Source: Neoceratodus forsteri
Taxonomy: Eukaryota > Chordata > Ceratodontiformes > Ceratodontidae
Reading direction: 5' to 3'
Assembly: GCA_016271365.2 (NCBI GenBank)
Contig: CM057451.1
Coordinates: 494,253,501-494,317,500 of the forward strand
Length of the DNA stretch: 64,000 bases
The notes under the pieces are model-generated. The model made no database searches and was not told the origin of the DNA. It saw only the letters and a program-made list of their open reading frames with translations. Position numbers and translations under genes: made by a program. Within the stretch, counting starts at the first letter, position 1. The number at the start of each line of letters is the position of its first letter. This document shows positions 1 to 10,912 of the stretch, one piece after another.

Positions 1-1585
1 AACCACCTCTACCAAAGTGGCTTTGGATATAACTGCCCAGTCTTTCGATGTGTTAGTGTCCATATCCATGATATTAAGAGCAGGGGAATGGATGTTATGA
101 GGAGAAGAGGCTCTGTCTTCCGGAGAAGCCTTTGCTGGAGGAGCTGTCATCACAGAGTCCTGTATATTTTGGCCACCATTCCTAGATCTCTGTCGATGTT
201 GAGACAATGAAGTTGTTGATCAAGGTGGCATAGCAGTATTTGCCTTGTGTGGGGATTGTGGAGTTTGCACAAGAGGAGCAGAGCGCATCTGAGAGAGGTC
301 AGGAGGGCCCATAAGTGCTGGAGGACCGTTCCTTGGTGTTGCATGTCTGCCCTTTGTACTGTCTCCTGAATTCTGATGCTTGTCCAAATAGTTCTCTTTA
401 GGAGTGTTAGGTTCCCAGAGCCTTCTGGGAGATGTAGTTGGGGTAGGCAATTTGGGCCAGAATTTAGCAAGCCATCGCTCTACTTCTAAGGGATGTTCTG
501 CTACCAGTTCTCTGCCATCTTTCATTACCAATAAACTGGTAAGTCCCCTGAACTTAAAGCGAAAGTTATAGTGATACAGAATTTTTTTGAGGGGGCCAAA
601 GGCACGTCCTTCGCTGGCAGTTTCATGAGCAAAGTCTCGATAGAATAGCACAGTAGCACCTTGCCAACGCACCTCTCCTAAATCTCTTGCCGCCCTGAGA
701 ACTTTCTCCTTTGTGGTATAGCTCAAAAAATATGCTATAATTGTTCTTGGCATTGAGGAATTCCTGTCTCATCTGGCTGTTAGCCTATGCGCTCATTCTA
801 TATCCATATTTCCTCACCATCTATCCCCTAATATGGTGGGCAGAGTCTCGTTTAGGAATCTCTCCATATTCTGCCCCTCCTCTCTTTCTGGTATGCCTAT
901 TATATGCAGATTATTCCTTCTGGCTCTGTTCTCCTGATCCTCTACTCTGTCTTGTAGCACTGCAATTCTTTCTTCCTATAGCTGCAGGCGATGAAGGAGT
1001 TTGGATTGGTGCTGCTCACATGTCTCCATCCGCTGCTCCGATACATTCATGCGGTCCTGTAGATTTCTGACATCGGTCACCGTGCCAAATAATGTGGTGT
1101 TAATGTCTTCCACCTGGTTTAACACCACTTCCAGCATCCGTGTGATATGTTGCAGAGAGTCAGCTACAGATTGCGGTGATACGGCTGATGTTGTGTATTT
1201 GGGCTTGATTGGCCCTGCTTGCCGTGTGAAGCCATGAATATTTAGCACAAAAGCAGAGACCAGGTGAAAATTTCCTTTGCCGCTGATGTGTATATGAAGC
1301 GTATTTAATGAGGGTTCAATGCTCCAGCCACTCCATTCACCGCTAACCTGATATCTCCCCAGTGAGGCCTGCTAGGCCTACAGCTCGTCGCACTGAACAA
1401 GATCCGACGTTTCTCCTGTCTCAAAGGGGCACTCGGTATGGATGATGCTATGCATCGGTAGGTAAGGGGAGGTTACCCCCATCAAATTCAATTACTTGGG
1501 GTTGTTGTAGCCCGAGGGTCACAGTGCCCGAGCTCTGATATTACCCGGCCCGAGGTGAGCTCCGGAATTAAGCTGCCACCATGTT
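1..1585 (-). mobile_element. L1-type LINE, 5' part (5' UTR and ORF1), minus strand
   Basis: The minus strand reads from a 5' untranslated region (about 1,585 down to 1,250) into a degraded L1 ORF1. ORF2 would lie to the left of the window. The 5' boundary is placed where a plus-strand L2-like endonuclease fragment begins at about 1,600. Positions 1-219, after the ORF1 stop, contain only short open stretches and no recognisable ORF2 start. This L1 differs in sequence from the two other L1 copies in the window, which begin with GGAGTCACGTGATGC, so it is probably a separate subfamily. Confidence 0.75.
220..1248 (-). pseudogene. L1 ORF1p (coiled coil, RRM and C-terminal domain), broken
   Basis: ORF1p of L1 elements is a trimeric RNA-binding chaperone that coats the element's RNA in cytoplasmic particles. 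Three blocks are visible in the right order on the minus strand. A coiled-coil-like segment lies at 1,248-976, rich in heptad Leu, Val and Met. An RRM follows at about 975-760, with the motif RARRNNLHIIGIPEREEG. The C-terminal domain is at 753-220 and includes TIIAYFLSYTTKEKVLRAAR and the later GATVLFYRDFA. The original start is probably an ATG near 1,236 (MASHGKQ); a frameshift soon afterwards joins it to the coiled coil. There are in-frame stops between the RRM and the C-terminal domain, so no intact protein can be made. Assignment rests on motif order typical of vertebrate L1 ORF1p. Confidence 0.8.
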
Positions 1586-1604
1586 GGTGTCCAAACCATG
1601 CCCC

Positions 1605-1730
1605 CCGGGAATCAGAATCCTGTACATAAACATGGGCAACTTAATACCAAAGCTCACAGATGTTGACTCCTTGATTACAAAGTACAAACCTCATGTTCTA
1701 GCAATAACTGAAAGCTGGCTAAAACCATGG
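1605..1730 (+). pseudogene. L2-like endonuclease, N-terminal fragment
   Basis: The reading frame gives RILYINMGNLIPKL, then KYKPHVLAITESWLKP, which matches the start of the apurinic-like endonuclease of L2/CR1 ORF2 (the HLNIRSLLPKL and DVLAITETWL motifs). The Glu of the ITE(S/T)W motif, a metal-binding catalytic residue in this family, is present. The frame stops where the foldback element begins. Confidence 0.7.
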
Positions 1731-2242
1731 TCCCGATCCTCAAAGCCCTTAGAGTGACGCAAGGTGCCTGCATCAAAATTAAATGATGTAAGCGGCCCCT
1801 AGCATCACAAATTGTGCCCTGAGCTATTCTGAAAAGCAGTCTGTGTCAAACACAGGCTGCATGCACCAAAGGGGACTTGCACCAGCCTTGCACCACAGAA
1901 TGGACTGTGGCACAGCACTAGGGGGCTTGCAGCAGATGCAGGCTGCCACATCCCCTAAGTTGGTATTCTCAAACCCTCACAGAGGACAGTGGATACTTAG
2001 AAATCCTCTGGGAGGGTGCACCGCTGTGCCACCCCCCAACCCCAATCCATGCATAAATAATATTAACAATGTTCCTGGTAGTCCAGTGCCCCCCCAGCCC
2101 CGATCCCTTTATAAAAAACATTACTTAGGTCCCCGGTAGTCTAGCACCCATCCAGCCCCTATCCCAGTTAAGATATTAAACATAAAATCCCTTTTAGTCT
2201 AGTGGACTCCTAATTGGCCATGATCCCTATATAAATTATAAA

Positions 2243-4733
2243 ATGTGAAACTGGAGATATTGTTGATGGGGGACCTGAATATCCCAGATGTTAACTGGAG
2301 AACCTTTGCTGCAGCCACATCCAAAAGCAGGGTCATTCTCAATGCCCTACAGGGGGCATGCCTCAGACAGCTAGTGTTGGAACCCACTCAGGATGGAGCA
2401 ATCTTAGATCTGGCTCTCTCAAACCGGGATGGAGAGAGAATCTCAAATTTAGAAGTGGGTAGTCATCTGGGAACAAGTGACCAAAAAACAGTGTGGTTCA
2501 CAATAAACACAGCCATAGAGTCAAGTCATACAAAAGAGAGGGTACAGGACTTTAGGAGGGCTGACTTTGTCAAAATGAGAGAGTGTCTCAGAAAAGCACT
2601 AGCAAACGGGCAAGAAGGAGGGGTGGAGGAACAATGGGGAAACATCAAAACTGGCATCACAGAGGCAGCAAGCCTTTGTGTGAAGCAAATAAACAAATCA
2701 AAACAAAGGAAAAAACACTTTGGTTCTCAAAAGAGGTGGTGTGGAAGGTTAGGGAGAAAAGGTTAGCATTCAGGAAGTATAAGGAAACACAGAAGGAGCA
2801 GGACAGAGAACTGTACCAGTTAAAGCAGAAGGAAGGGAAAGGCAGTCAGAATCGCAGAGGCCCAAACTGAAGAAAAGATAGCCAACTCGGTTAAAAAGGG
2901 GATAAGACCTTTATAGGTACATTAGGAAGCAAAAAGAAAGACCAAGGGAGGGATAGTGAGGCTTATCAAGGGGGAGGGTGGGTGGGCAGAGGTGACAGTG
3001 AAAAGCAGGATACTGAATGAATACTTCTGCTCAGTATTCACAAAAGAAGAGGTGGGGAGGTACCTAATCCAATCAATAGAAGCACTCTGGATAGGGGGGT
3101 CGATACCAGTCCATTCACAAAAGAAAGGGTTCTGAAAGACCTTCTAAAACTGAGGGTGGACAAAGCAATGGGCCCTGATGGGATTCACCCTAGAATTCTG
3201 AAAAAACTAAGGGGAGAACTAGTGACACCACTGACTATCATTTTTAACAAATCATGGGAGGATGGTGTGGTATCTAAGGACTGGAAGAGGGTGGATGTGA
3301 TTCCCCATCACAAAGTGGGAGCAAAGCAGAGTCAGGAAACGATAGACCTGTTAGTTTGACCTCAGTGGTAGGGAAAATGATGGAATCACTTCTGAAAGAA
3401 AGAATTGTTGAGTACCTAGAGGCCTGCGGAGCACAAGACCCAAGGCAGCATGGAGTCACAGCGGAAGGTCATGTCAGATGAATCTAATAGATTTCTTTGA
3501 CTGGGTGACCAAAGTAGTAAACCAGGGAGGGGCTGTGGACATGGCCTACCTAGACTTTAGCAAGGCATTTGACCCAGTCCCACACAAAAGATTAATAAAC
3601 AAATTAGCTAGCCTGGTAGTGGGTCCCAGGGTGGTAGCCTGGGTAAAAAATTGGCTGGACAACAGGACACAGAGGGTAATAGTAAACGGAGTCCACTCCA
3701 AAGAAAAGGGGGTTACTAGCAGGGTACCGCAGGGTTCAGTACTGGGTCCTGTCCTTTTTAATGTCTTTATAAGTGACATTGCAGAGGGACTGGAAGGAAA
3801 AGTATGCCTCTTTGCAGATGACACAAATATCTGTAACAGGGTTGATACACAAGGGGGTGGAAAGGATGAGAAAGGACTTGGCAAGGTCGGAGGAATGGTC
3901 AAAAGTGTGGCAGCATAGATTTAATGCAAAGAAGTGCAAAATGATGCACCTGGGAAACAAAAATCCAGGGAAGAGTACACAATGAGGGGGAGGTACTAAC
4001 AACACCAAAAAATAATGGAAAAGGACCTTGGGGTAGTCATATCAGTTGACCTAAAGGTAAGCAAGCAATGTGAGAAGGCAGTAAGGAGGGCTGGGAGGAT
4101 ACAGGGATGTATAGGAAGAGGCATCACCAGTTGAAACCAAGGAGTTGTTATCCCTCTGCACAGACAGTTGGTGAGACCCCATCTGGAGTACTGCATGCAG
4201 TTCTGGATATCCCATCTCTGCAAGGACATATACAGGATGGAGGCAGTCCAGAGGAGGGTGACTAAAATGGTGCAGGGTCTGCACCAGAAGCCATATGAAA
4301 AGATACTAAAGGAACTTAATATGTATACCCTCAAGGAAAGGAGGGAGAGGGGGATATGATAGAAACTTTCAAGTATCTCAAGGGAATCAACAAAGTCCAG
4401 GAGGGTAGCATCTTTCAGAAAAAGAGATGTGCAAGAACAAGGGGGCAAAATCTGAAGATAGAGGGGGGCAGCTCAGGGGCAATGTGAGAAAGTATTTTTT
4501 CATGGAGAAGGTGGTAGACACATGGAATGGCCTTTCTGAGGAGGTCATGGGGTCAAAAACAATGGGGGAATTCAAGAATGCATGGAACAGACATAAGGCA
4601 ATTCTGGTGGGTGGTAGGAAGAAGTAGGCTGTTGGTTAACTAGGATCTACAGTTTATCCAATTGGTATGGAAATGGGCAGACTGGGTGGGCCAAGCAGTT
4701 CCCTATCTGCCATCAAACTCTATGTTTCTATGT
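2243..4733 (+). mobile_element. CR1-type LINE copy, 5'-truncated
   Basis: A 2.5-kb plus-strand CR1 copy starts inside the endonuclease and runs to a family-typical 3' end: GGGCAGACTGGGTGGGCC followed by CTATGTTTCTATG at 4,719-4,733. It interrupts the left arm of the foldback element. AT-rich sequence (ATAAATTATAAA on the left, TAAATAAA on the right) probably represents the target-site duplication. 5' truncation is usual for elements that insert by target-primed reverse transcription. The copy at 7,535-9,673 is of the same family and nearly collinear. Confidence 0.85.
2245..4627 (+). pseudogene. CR1 ORF2 (endonuclease C-terminus and reverse transcriptase), broken
   Basis: ORF2 of CR1 nicks the target and copies the element's RNA at the nick. 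In order: endonuclease motifs LLMGDLNIPDVNW and TSDQKTVWF (2,245-2,520), a basic linker, reverse transcriptase fingers DKAMGPDGIHPRIL (3,156-3,359), palm motif A MAYLDFSKAFDPVPHKRL and VPQGSVLGPVLFNVF (3,478-3,760), the FADD catalytic motif (near 3,813), and C-terminal [11 protein letters not shown] and RKYFFMEKVVDTWNGL blocks (to 4,627). The endonuclease SDH motif has become SDQ, which removes a catalytic His. At least six stops or frameshifts separate the open pieces, so the gene is dead. Confidence 0.85.
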
Positions 4734-5745
4734 TAAATAAAGGTAATTAATGTCCCTGGTAGTCTAACGGCACCCCCAGCCCCGATCCCAGTTAAGATAT
4801 TAAAAATAAAATCCCTGGTGGTCTAGCAGACTCCTGATTGGCCCCGATCCAAGTTGGTACTAATAAAACATAATCCCTGGTGGTCTAGCAGACCCCTCAA
4901 GCCCTGATCCCCTGGTATGCATACTCCAACAGCCCTGGTGATCTAATGGCCCCACACCCATCCCCACTCCTGCAGGCAGTGTCCCCCCACCCAAAACAGA
5001 GCTGGCGACTGGCACAGCCCTCCTCATATCACTGCATCCGGCTGCCGATTGACCTGTCAATAAGGAACCCATACTGTATACAGTACACATTCCTTATTGA
5101 CAACTCAGTTGGTGGCTGGATGTGGTGGTGTGAGGAGGGCTGTGCCAGTTGCTGGCTCTGTTTTGGGTTGGGGAAGTGGGGTGGTGGGATACTACTTGCC
5201 AGAGGGTTGGGGGGGCCACTAGATCACCAGGGCTGATGGAGTATACATACCAGGGGATCGGGCCCAGGGGGTCCACTAGACCACATGGGATTATGTTTTA
5301 TTAGTACCGACTGGGATCAGGGCTGATTAGGGGTCCACTAGACCACCAGGGATTTTATTTTTAATATCTTTACTGGGATCGGGGCTGGGGGAGGCTGCTA
5401 GACTACCAGTAACATTAGTTACTTTTATTTATATATGGATTGGGGCTGATCAGAGGTCCACAAGACCACCAGGGATCTTTTCTTCAGTATCTTCACTGGG
5501 GTCAAGGTGGTGGGGGGTAATAGCCACTGGGGACTGCTGCCTGTGGTGCTATTGCTGCATGGCTACCCCACGGCTTGTGGCACATGATCACAATGCACTG
5601 TCTATTTAGCACACATCCAAGGTTGCTTCAAGCCGCAGGACTTATCTGCTGGGACCCTATCCAACAGAGAATCAGTCACAGAGTCTCTGCTGCATTGGCA
5701 ATCAGCTGAAGTCACCTTTGGCGCACCTTGCACTGACATTTCAGA
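4734..5745. repeat. Foldback element: inner left arm, centre and right arm
   Basis: This stretch holds the uninterrupted core of the palindrome. The inner left arm (about 4,741-5,072) is mirrored by 5,085-5,416. The unit CCCTGGTGGTCTAGCAGAC at 4,816, 4,873 and nearby appears inverted as GTCCACTAGACCACCAGGG near 5,330. Beyond 5,530 the right arm diverges from the left. Short open frames crossing it in both strands are a by-product of the symmetry. No gene is seen. Confidence 0.7.
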
Positions 5746-5751
5746 ATCGAG

Positions 5752-6230
5752 CCCCATATGTCCATGACACTGAGATAGCTTTCCCTAACTACACAGTGTT
5801 CAGAAAAGATTGACTAGTTAAACGAGGGGGGGGGGAGGATCTTACTTTATGTGCAGTCTAACCTGTTTGCTGAATTATTTACCACCAGTTTCTCTCCCAC
5901 AACCGAGTGTGAGTGAGCCACTATTCAGCTATCCATGGGTCCAAATCAGAAATCATACATATGTTGCATCTATAACTCACCAAAGGTAGGCCTTGAAGGA
6001 TTCAATGATTTAACTCATATGGCTAACAATCTGGGACAGCATGACTTGATTATGCTTGGAGACTCTAACTTAAATTGGTTGAAAAATACACCACAGTACT
6101 GGGGTATTTTTAGATAATTGTTACCTCAAACAACTGATCAGCAGCCAGACCAGAACAAATAACAAAACAACCAACCATTCTCTTCTGGACTGGCGGCTTG
6201 TCGGTAACAATTATAGATTCAAAATATATG
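5752..6230 (+). pseudogene. L2-like endonuclease, middle fragment
   Basis: The frame resumes after the foldback insertion with IAFPNYTVFRKD, then GGGRILLYVQSNL after a stop, then KSYICCIYNSPK, and HDLIMLGDSNLNWL. The last corresponds to the GDFN(L)NWL motif of L2 endonucleases, with Phe changed to Ser. These motifs are in the correct order after the 1,605-1,730 fragment. A short open frame (5,935-6,117) covers the best-preserved part. Confidence 0.7.
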
Positions 6231-6639
6231 GCAAATTGCCAGACTCCATTAGCGGTCAATGCAGCAGTTTTCTATCTTTGGCATAATGGGTCTGCCTGAC
6301 CACCGACCCCAAAGAAAGTTACTTTCCACAATTGCTTAAATTTTGTTTTAAACAACTGCTGCTGACCTTGACTTATTAATGTGGTGCTGTTTGAATTCTA
6401 TACCAGATGTAGATAATGCTTTACATTTTTTCTCCCACTAGTTCACATATTTGTCAAACCAAGATGCTCAGATCACTGAACGCTGAATCAGAAATAAATC
6501 ATCACCTTGGCTCAATACGTTTGCTTTTCAAGGAGATGAAGGACATGGACTCTGTCTGCTCTAAATACAGTCAAACATGCACTCTGACTTGCTGGCATAT
6601 ACTGTAGATGCCTTAGAAATAAATGCAAAAGATCTGTCA

Positions 6640-7200
6640 AGGTCAAAAGCATTTATTTTAAAACTCAACAAGCAGAGAATCTTAAGGATCATTAAAAAAA
6701 TGTTGACACTGAATACAACCACTATTGCACCCCAATACTGAATCTACCCCCAAAACATTGCACTAGCACCAACTATTCACACCCCAAAGATATAAACCTG
6801 TTCAATAAAAGTTTCTGGAGACTTGAAAAATACAGAAACTCCCAAATATGGGAGCTACCCCTGATGCCTCTCCAGGTTAGTGCAATGAAACCCTGCATCC
6901 AAAATTTCACCTTGGAAAAGTAACACTTTGAGAGGTCCTCACCATACATAAATCCCCAAAAGCAGACAAGTCACCTGGCAGTGATGAACTGGCACCATAG
7001 TTCCTAACACTGGCTGCCCCCAAAATTGCAGTTCCTATAGCTAAAGTTATAAATGTGTCCTTTGTGATGCAGCAAGTCCCTGACATTTGGAAGCTGGCTT
7101 ATATCACTCCCTTATTCAAGAAGGGTAATCAAGCCTCTCTCAGTAACTACAGACCAATATCCATACTCTACTCTAGCTAAGTTGCAGGAGAGATTGTTGT
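6640..7200 (+). pseudogene. L2-like linker and reverse transcriptase fingers, decayed
   Basis: With frameshifts allowed, the plus strand gives HPKDINLFNKSFW, then KSPKADKSPGSDELAP, VPDIWKLAYITPLFKKG and LSNYRPISILYS. This is the fingers region of an L2-type reverse transcriptase: the GPDGI, W..A.VTPIHKGG and NYRPISIL motifs. It ends at the TIR element inserted at 7,210. Positions 6,230-6,640 are the degraded linker, with only short open frames such as 6,416-6,607. Confidence 0.65.
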
Positions 7201-7534
7201 CACTACATGTACCGCAAGAGACACATTTTTAAAAAAAAATGAAAGTTGCCTCCAAGGCAGCCCTGCCTTTGAGGCAGGTACACATAGGGGTGCCATCCAG
7301 GCAGGGTTCTAACCTCTACAGCTAAAGACCTGAGCTTCACTGCTGTGCCAGCTTGGTTGTGTAGTAGAAAGGTCTACAGCCTGATGAACAAGAGGCTTAG
7401 AGTTTGAATCCACACAAGATCATTTTGGTTCTCTTTTGTCACAGTTTTACTGAAGTGGTGATCCATGGCGGCTTTGTGTTAAAATAGTAAATATATAAGA
7501 AAAGGGTCTAAGCTATGAGAAAGAATAACTGCAA

Positions 7535-9673
7535 CAATGGGTGAGTGCCTAAGGAATGCACTAGCAAATTGGCAGGAAGGAGGGGTGGAAGAACAATGGG
7601 GAATAATAAAAACTGCCATCACAGAGGTAACAAGCCTTTGTGTGAAGCAAATAAACAAAATGAAACGATGTAAGAAACCACTATGGTTCTCAAAGGAAGT
7701 GGCAGTGAAGGTTCAAGAGAAAAAGAAAGCATTCAGGAAGTACAAGGAATCACAGAAGGAGCAGGACAGAGAACTGTATCAGTTAAAGCAAAAGGAAGCT
7801 GGGAAGGCAGTCAGAACAGCAAAGGCCCAAACCGAGGAAAAGATAGCCAACTCAGTTAAGAAGGGGAAAACCTTTTATAGGTTCATCAGGGAGCGAAGGA
7901 AGACCAAGGGAGGGATAGTGAGGCTTAATAAGGGAGGGAGGGTGGGCAGAGGGTGACTGTGAAAGGCAGAGATACTAAACAAATATTTTTGCTCAGTATT
8001 TACAAATGAAAGGGGAGGTACCTAAAACAAACAGTAGAAACACTCTGGATACAGAAATTGATACAGCCATTTACAGAAGAAAGGGTTCTGAAAGAACTCT
8101 TAAAACTGAAGGTGGACAAAGCAATGGGGCCTGATGGGATTCATCCCAGATCTCTAAATGAACTAAGGCTAGAACTAGTGACACTACTGACTACCCTCTT
8201 TAACAAATCATGGGAGGATGGGGTGGTACCCGACAACTGGAGAAGGGCGGATGTGATTCCCCTTCACAAAAGTGGGAGCAAGGCAGAAGCAGGAACTACA
8301 GACCTGTTAGTTTAACCTCAGTGATAGGGAAATGATGGAATAACTCTGAAGGAAAGAATTGTCAGTATCTAGAGGCCAGAGGGGCACAGGACCCAAGGCA
8401 GCATGGATGCACAGCAGGAAGGTCATGCCAGATGAATCTGATAGATTTCTTTGACTGGTGACCAAAGTAGTAGATCAGGGAGTGGCTGTGGACATGGCCT
8501 ACCCAGACTTTAGCAGGCATTTGACACAGTCCCACACAAAGATTAATATACAAGTTAGCCAGCCTGGAAGTGGGTCCCAAGACAGCCTAGGTAAAGAACT
8601 GGCTGGAGAATAGGACACAGAGAGTAATAGTAAATGGAGTCCACTTGAAGAAGAGGGGTTACAATGGGATCCGCAGGGTTCAGTATTAGGACTGGTCCTC
8701 TTCAATGTCTTTATAAGCGACATTGCAGAGGGACTGGAAGGAAAAGTATGTCTCTTTGCAGATGACACAAAGATCTGTAACAGAGTTGATGCACAAGGTG
8801 GGGTGGAAAGGATGAGAAGGAACTTGGCAAGATTAGAGGAATGGTCAAATGTATGGCAGCTTAGATTCAATGCTAAGAAGTGCAAGGTAATGCACCTGGG
8901 AAACAAAAACCCAGGGGAAAAGTACACAATGGGTGGTGAGATACTAACAACAACAAAAATGGAAAGGGACCTGGGGGTAGTCATATCAGATGACCTAAAG
9001 GTAGGCAAGCAATGTGACAGGGCAGCAAGGAGGGCTGGGGGGATACTGGGATGCATGGAGAGGCATCACCAGTAGAAACCAGGAGTATTATCCTCTGTAC
9101 AGACAGCTGGTGAGACCCCATCTGGAGTACTGCATGCAGTTCTGGAGACCCAACCTCTGCAAAGACATAGACAGGATGGAAGCTGTCCAGAGGAGGCAAC
9201 TAAATGGTGCAGGGTCTGCACCAGAAGACATATGAAGAGAGACTCAAGGAGCTTAATATGTATGCCTCGAGGAAAGGAGGGAGAGGGGGACATGATAGAA
9301 ACTTTCAAGTACCTCAAGGGAATCAACAAAGTCCAAGAGGTAGCATCTTTCAAAAAAAGAGATGTGCAAGAACAAGGGAAGGCACAATTTGAAGATAGAG
9401 GGCGGCTCAGAGGTAATTTAAGGAAGTATTTTCACAGAGAGGTTGTGGATGCATGGAATGGCCTTCCGGAGGAAGTTGTGGAGTCAAAAACAGTGGTGGA
9501 ATTCAAGCATGCATGGGACAGTCATAAGGCAATTCTAGGGGGTGGGGGTAGGAAGAAGTAGGCTGCTGGTTAACTAGGATCTGCAGCTTATCCATTAGGT
9601 AGGGAAATGGGAAGACTGGGTGGGCCAAGCAGCACTTATCTGCCATCAAATTCTATGTTTCTATGTTTCTATG
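7535..9673 (+). mobile_element. CR1-type LINE copy, 5'-truncated, flanked by a short duplication
   Basis: This copy belongs to the same family as 2,243-4,733 but starts later, in the linker between endonuclease and reverse transcriptase. It ends with GGGAAGACTGGGTGGGCC and a CTATGTTT repeat at about 9,653-9,673. TAACTGCAA (7,526-7,534) on the left and TAACAGCAA (9,674-9,682) on the right form a 9-bp target-site duplication with one mismatch. It lies inside the TIR element at 7,210-9,764, so it is younger than that element. Confidence 0.85.
7537..9561 (+). pseudogene. CR1 ORF2 (linker and reverse transcriptase), broken
   Basis: The open pieces in order are the basic linker (7,537-7,956, rich in KQKEAGKAVRTAKAQ-like text), fingers DKAMGPDGIHPRSL and DGVVPDNWRRADVIPLHKSG (8,058-8,315), a frame-broken palm with MAYPDFSRHLTQ in place of MAYLDFSKAFDT (near 8,500), the FADD motif (LFADDTKICN, near 8,757), thumb and [11 protein letters not shown] region (8,803-9,235), and RKYFHREVVDAWNGLPEEVV to the stop at 9,561. 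The palm has several single-base losses. The C-terminal 110 codons are open and better kept than in the copy at 2,243. Confidence 0.85.
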
Positions 9674-9779
9674 TAACAGCAAAGTTTTGCCTTAGAGGCA
9701 GATCTGCTTTGGAGGCAACTTCCGTTTAACGAAAGTGTCTTTCGCCCTGCACCAGCACAACCTGCTACATGGTGAGTAA

Positions 9780-10912
9780 CACAGTTTTAGAAAAAAGACA
9801 TGAGAATAGTATGGCCTTGGTGTGGTTTGTGAGCACAGTCTATCAATCTATGGACAAAGGCAAAGTAACAGGCACAATGTTTATGGAGTTAACCAAAGTC
9901 TTTGACTGCTGATCATGAATTTCTACTTCGTACATTGCATGGTGTTGGGTTGGGTGCTTCCTCAATCTCAGGGTTCATGGATTAACTAACAAACAGGAGG
10001 CAAAAGGTCAGACTTGGTGCTGTTATTTCTTAGGACAAAGATTTCAAATGGGTGGTCTGCCAGGGATCCATACTAGGAGCCTTGCTTTTCTGAATATTCA
10101 TGAATAGCCTACCCAAAGTCTGCCACTCAGTTAGCAAGCTTCTTTCTGCTGCTGATGGTGTATTATTTGTGCATGACAGTGACATCAGTGTTATCAATAA
10201 CACCCTCTGCAGCAGCCTCCACATGTTGCATGATTGTTTTTTAAAAGAATGGATGACCCCCAATATGACTAAAACACAGGCCATGTTTTTTGGCTCACCC
10301 CGTAAGGTCAGGAAGTTCACATCTAATTTTCATACCACCACGAAAGATGGTGCTCAACTAGAGGATATAGCAGCCTTTAAGTATCTAGGAATCTATATTG
10401 ATCAGTGTCAAATTTTTGATGTCCACTTGAACCATGTCACCACACAAATTCACCAGATACTTGGTTCCCTGTACAGAGTATGCAAACATCTTACTGCTGA
10501 TACTAGATTAACCATAGCTCAAACCAGTCTATGGCCCTTGATTGACTCAGGGGCTGTATTACATGATGCCACCCCAAAATTTGTTGTTAACATTAAAAGA
10601 AGACTTTATCTCAAGGTGGCCAGATTTACCACATCCCATAGGCCTAGATCCCACCACTGCCATACCCTAAGTGCATTAAACTGGCTCCAGCCTGTTGATA
10701 AAGTCAGTGGGTACTTGCAAAATTTGTATTTAGCCTATTTCACAAAAGTCCCCCTCCTTGTTTTTACAACTCACTCAGATTGGTTAATTTGCCTTGCTCA
10801 TGCTCTACAACCAATAGCCTACTGGCTATCCTACTGTTCAGGGCCACTGTGGGACAAAGTTATTTTGGTTACCATACAGAGTCTCTTTGAACAAAATACC
10901 TCATACACTTAG
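9780..10912 (+). pseudogene. L2-like reverse transcriptase, palm to C-terminus
   Basis: This continues the reverse transcriptase interrupted at 7,200. Broken text near 9,850-10,090 gives DKGKVTGTMFMELTKVFD (motif A) and VCQGSILGALLF (motif B). A 270-codon open frame (10,100-10,912) then carries the thumb and C-terminal L2 motifs: MTKTQAMFFGSPRKV, FKYLGIYIDQ and HHCHTLSALNWLQPV. The catalytic YADD position reads SAADGVLFVHDSD, so the second Asp pair is lost. L2 copies in fish and amphibians show the same C-terminal pattern of a YLGVYID block followed by an RTHH-type block. The frame is open by chance or recent decay; no functional enzyme is expected. Confidence 0.7.

Larger units (their letters stand above)
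1740..5745. repeat. Large foldback (palindromic) element, interrupted by CR1
   Basis: The two halves are inverted copies of each other about a centre at 5,078/5,079 (ACTGTATACAGT). GTCAATAAGGAA at 5,056-5,067 pairs exactly with TTCCTTATTGAC at 5,090-5,101. The arms continue outward through a GGCACAGCCCTCCTC block and several units of about 60-75 bp with CCCTGGTGGTCTAGCAGAC and GCCCCGATCCC. The left arm is cut by a CR1 copy (2,243-4,733) and resumes at 1,750-2,240. The outer ends are weaker: GCAAGGTGC near 1,760 faces GCACCTTGC near 5,740. Without the CR1 the element would be about 1.5 kb. It has no coding capacity, so it is probably a non-autonomous foldback DNA element, but the superfamily is not known. 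Confidence 0.7.
7210..9764. mobile_element. TIR element (non-autonomous DNA transposon-like) carrying a CR1 copy
   Basis: The two ends are inverted copies. The left end has GAAAGTTGCCTCCAAGGCAG at about 7,241-7,260; the right end has the complement, CTGCTTTGGAGGCAACTTCC, at about 9,704-9,723. The similarity continues outward to GCAAGAGACAC on the left and GTGTCTTTCG on the right. CTACATG occurs just outside both ends (7,203-7,209 and 9,765-9,771) and is a plausible 7-bp target-site duplication. Without the internal CR1 the element is about 400 bp. Its internal part includes tRNA-like motifs (GTTTGAATCC near 7,410), so a composite SINE origin is also possible. No transposase is seen. Confidence 0.6.

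Noticed and set aside
220..753. Clean 177-codon open frame as a host gene
   Set aside because: It carries the C-terminal domain of L1 ORF1p and lies downstream, on the same strand, of L1 coiled-coil and RRM remnants.
7375..7400. CTGATGA-like text as another hammerhead core
   Set aside because: No GAAA, stem II or cleavage triplet follows at the required spacing. The same holds for CTGATGA near 15,783 and 26,149.
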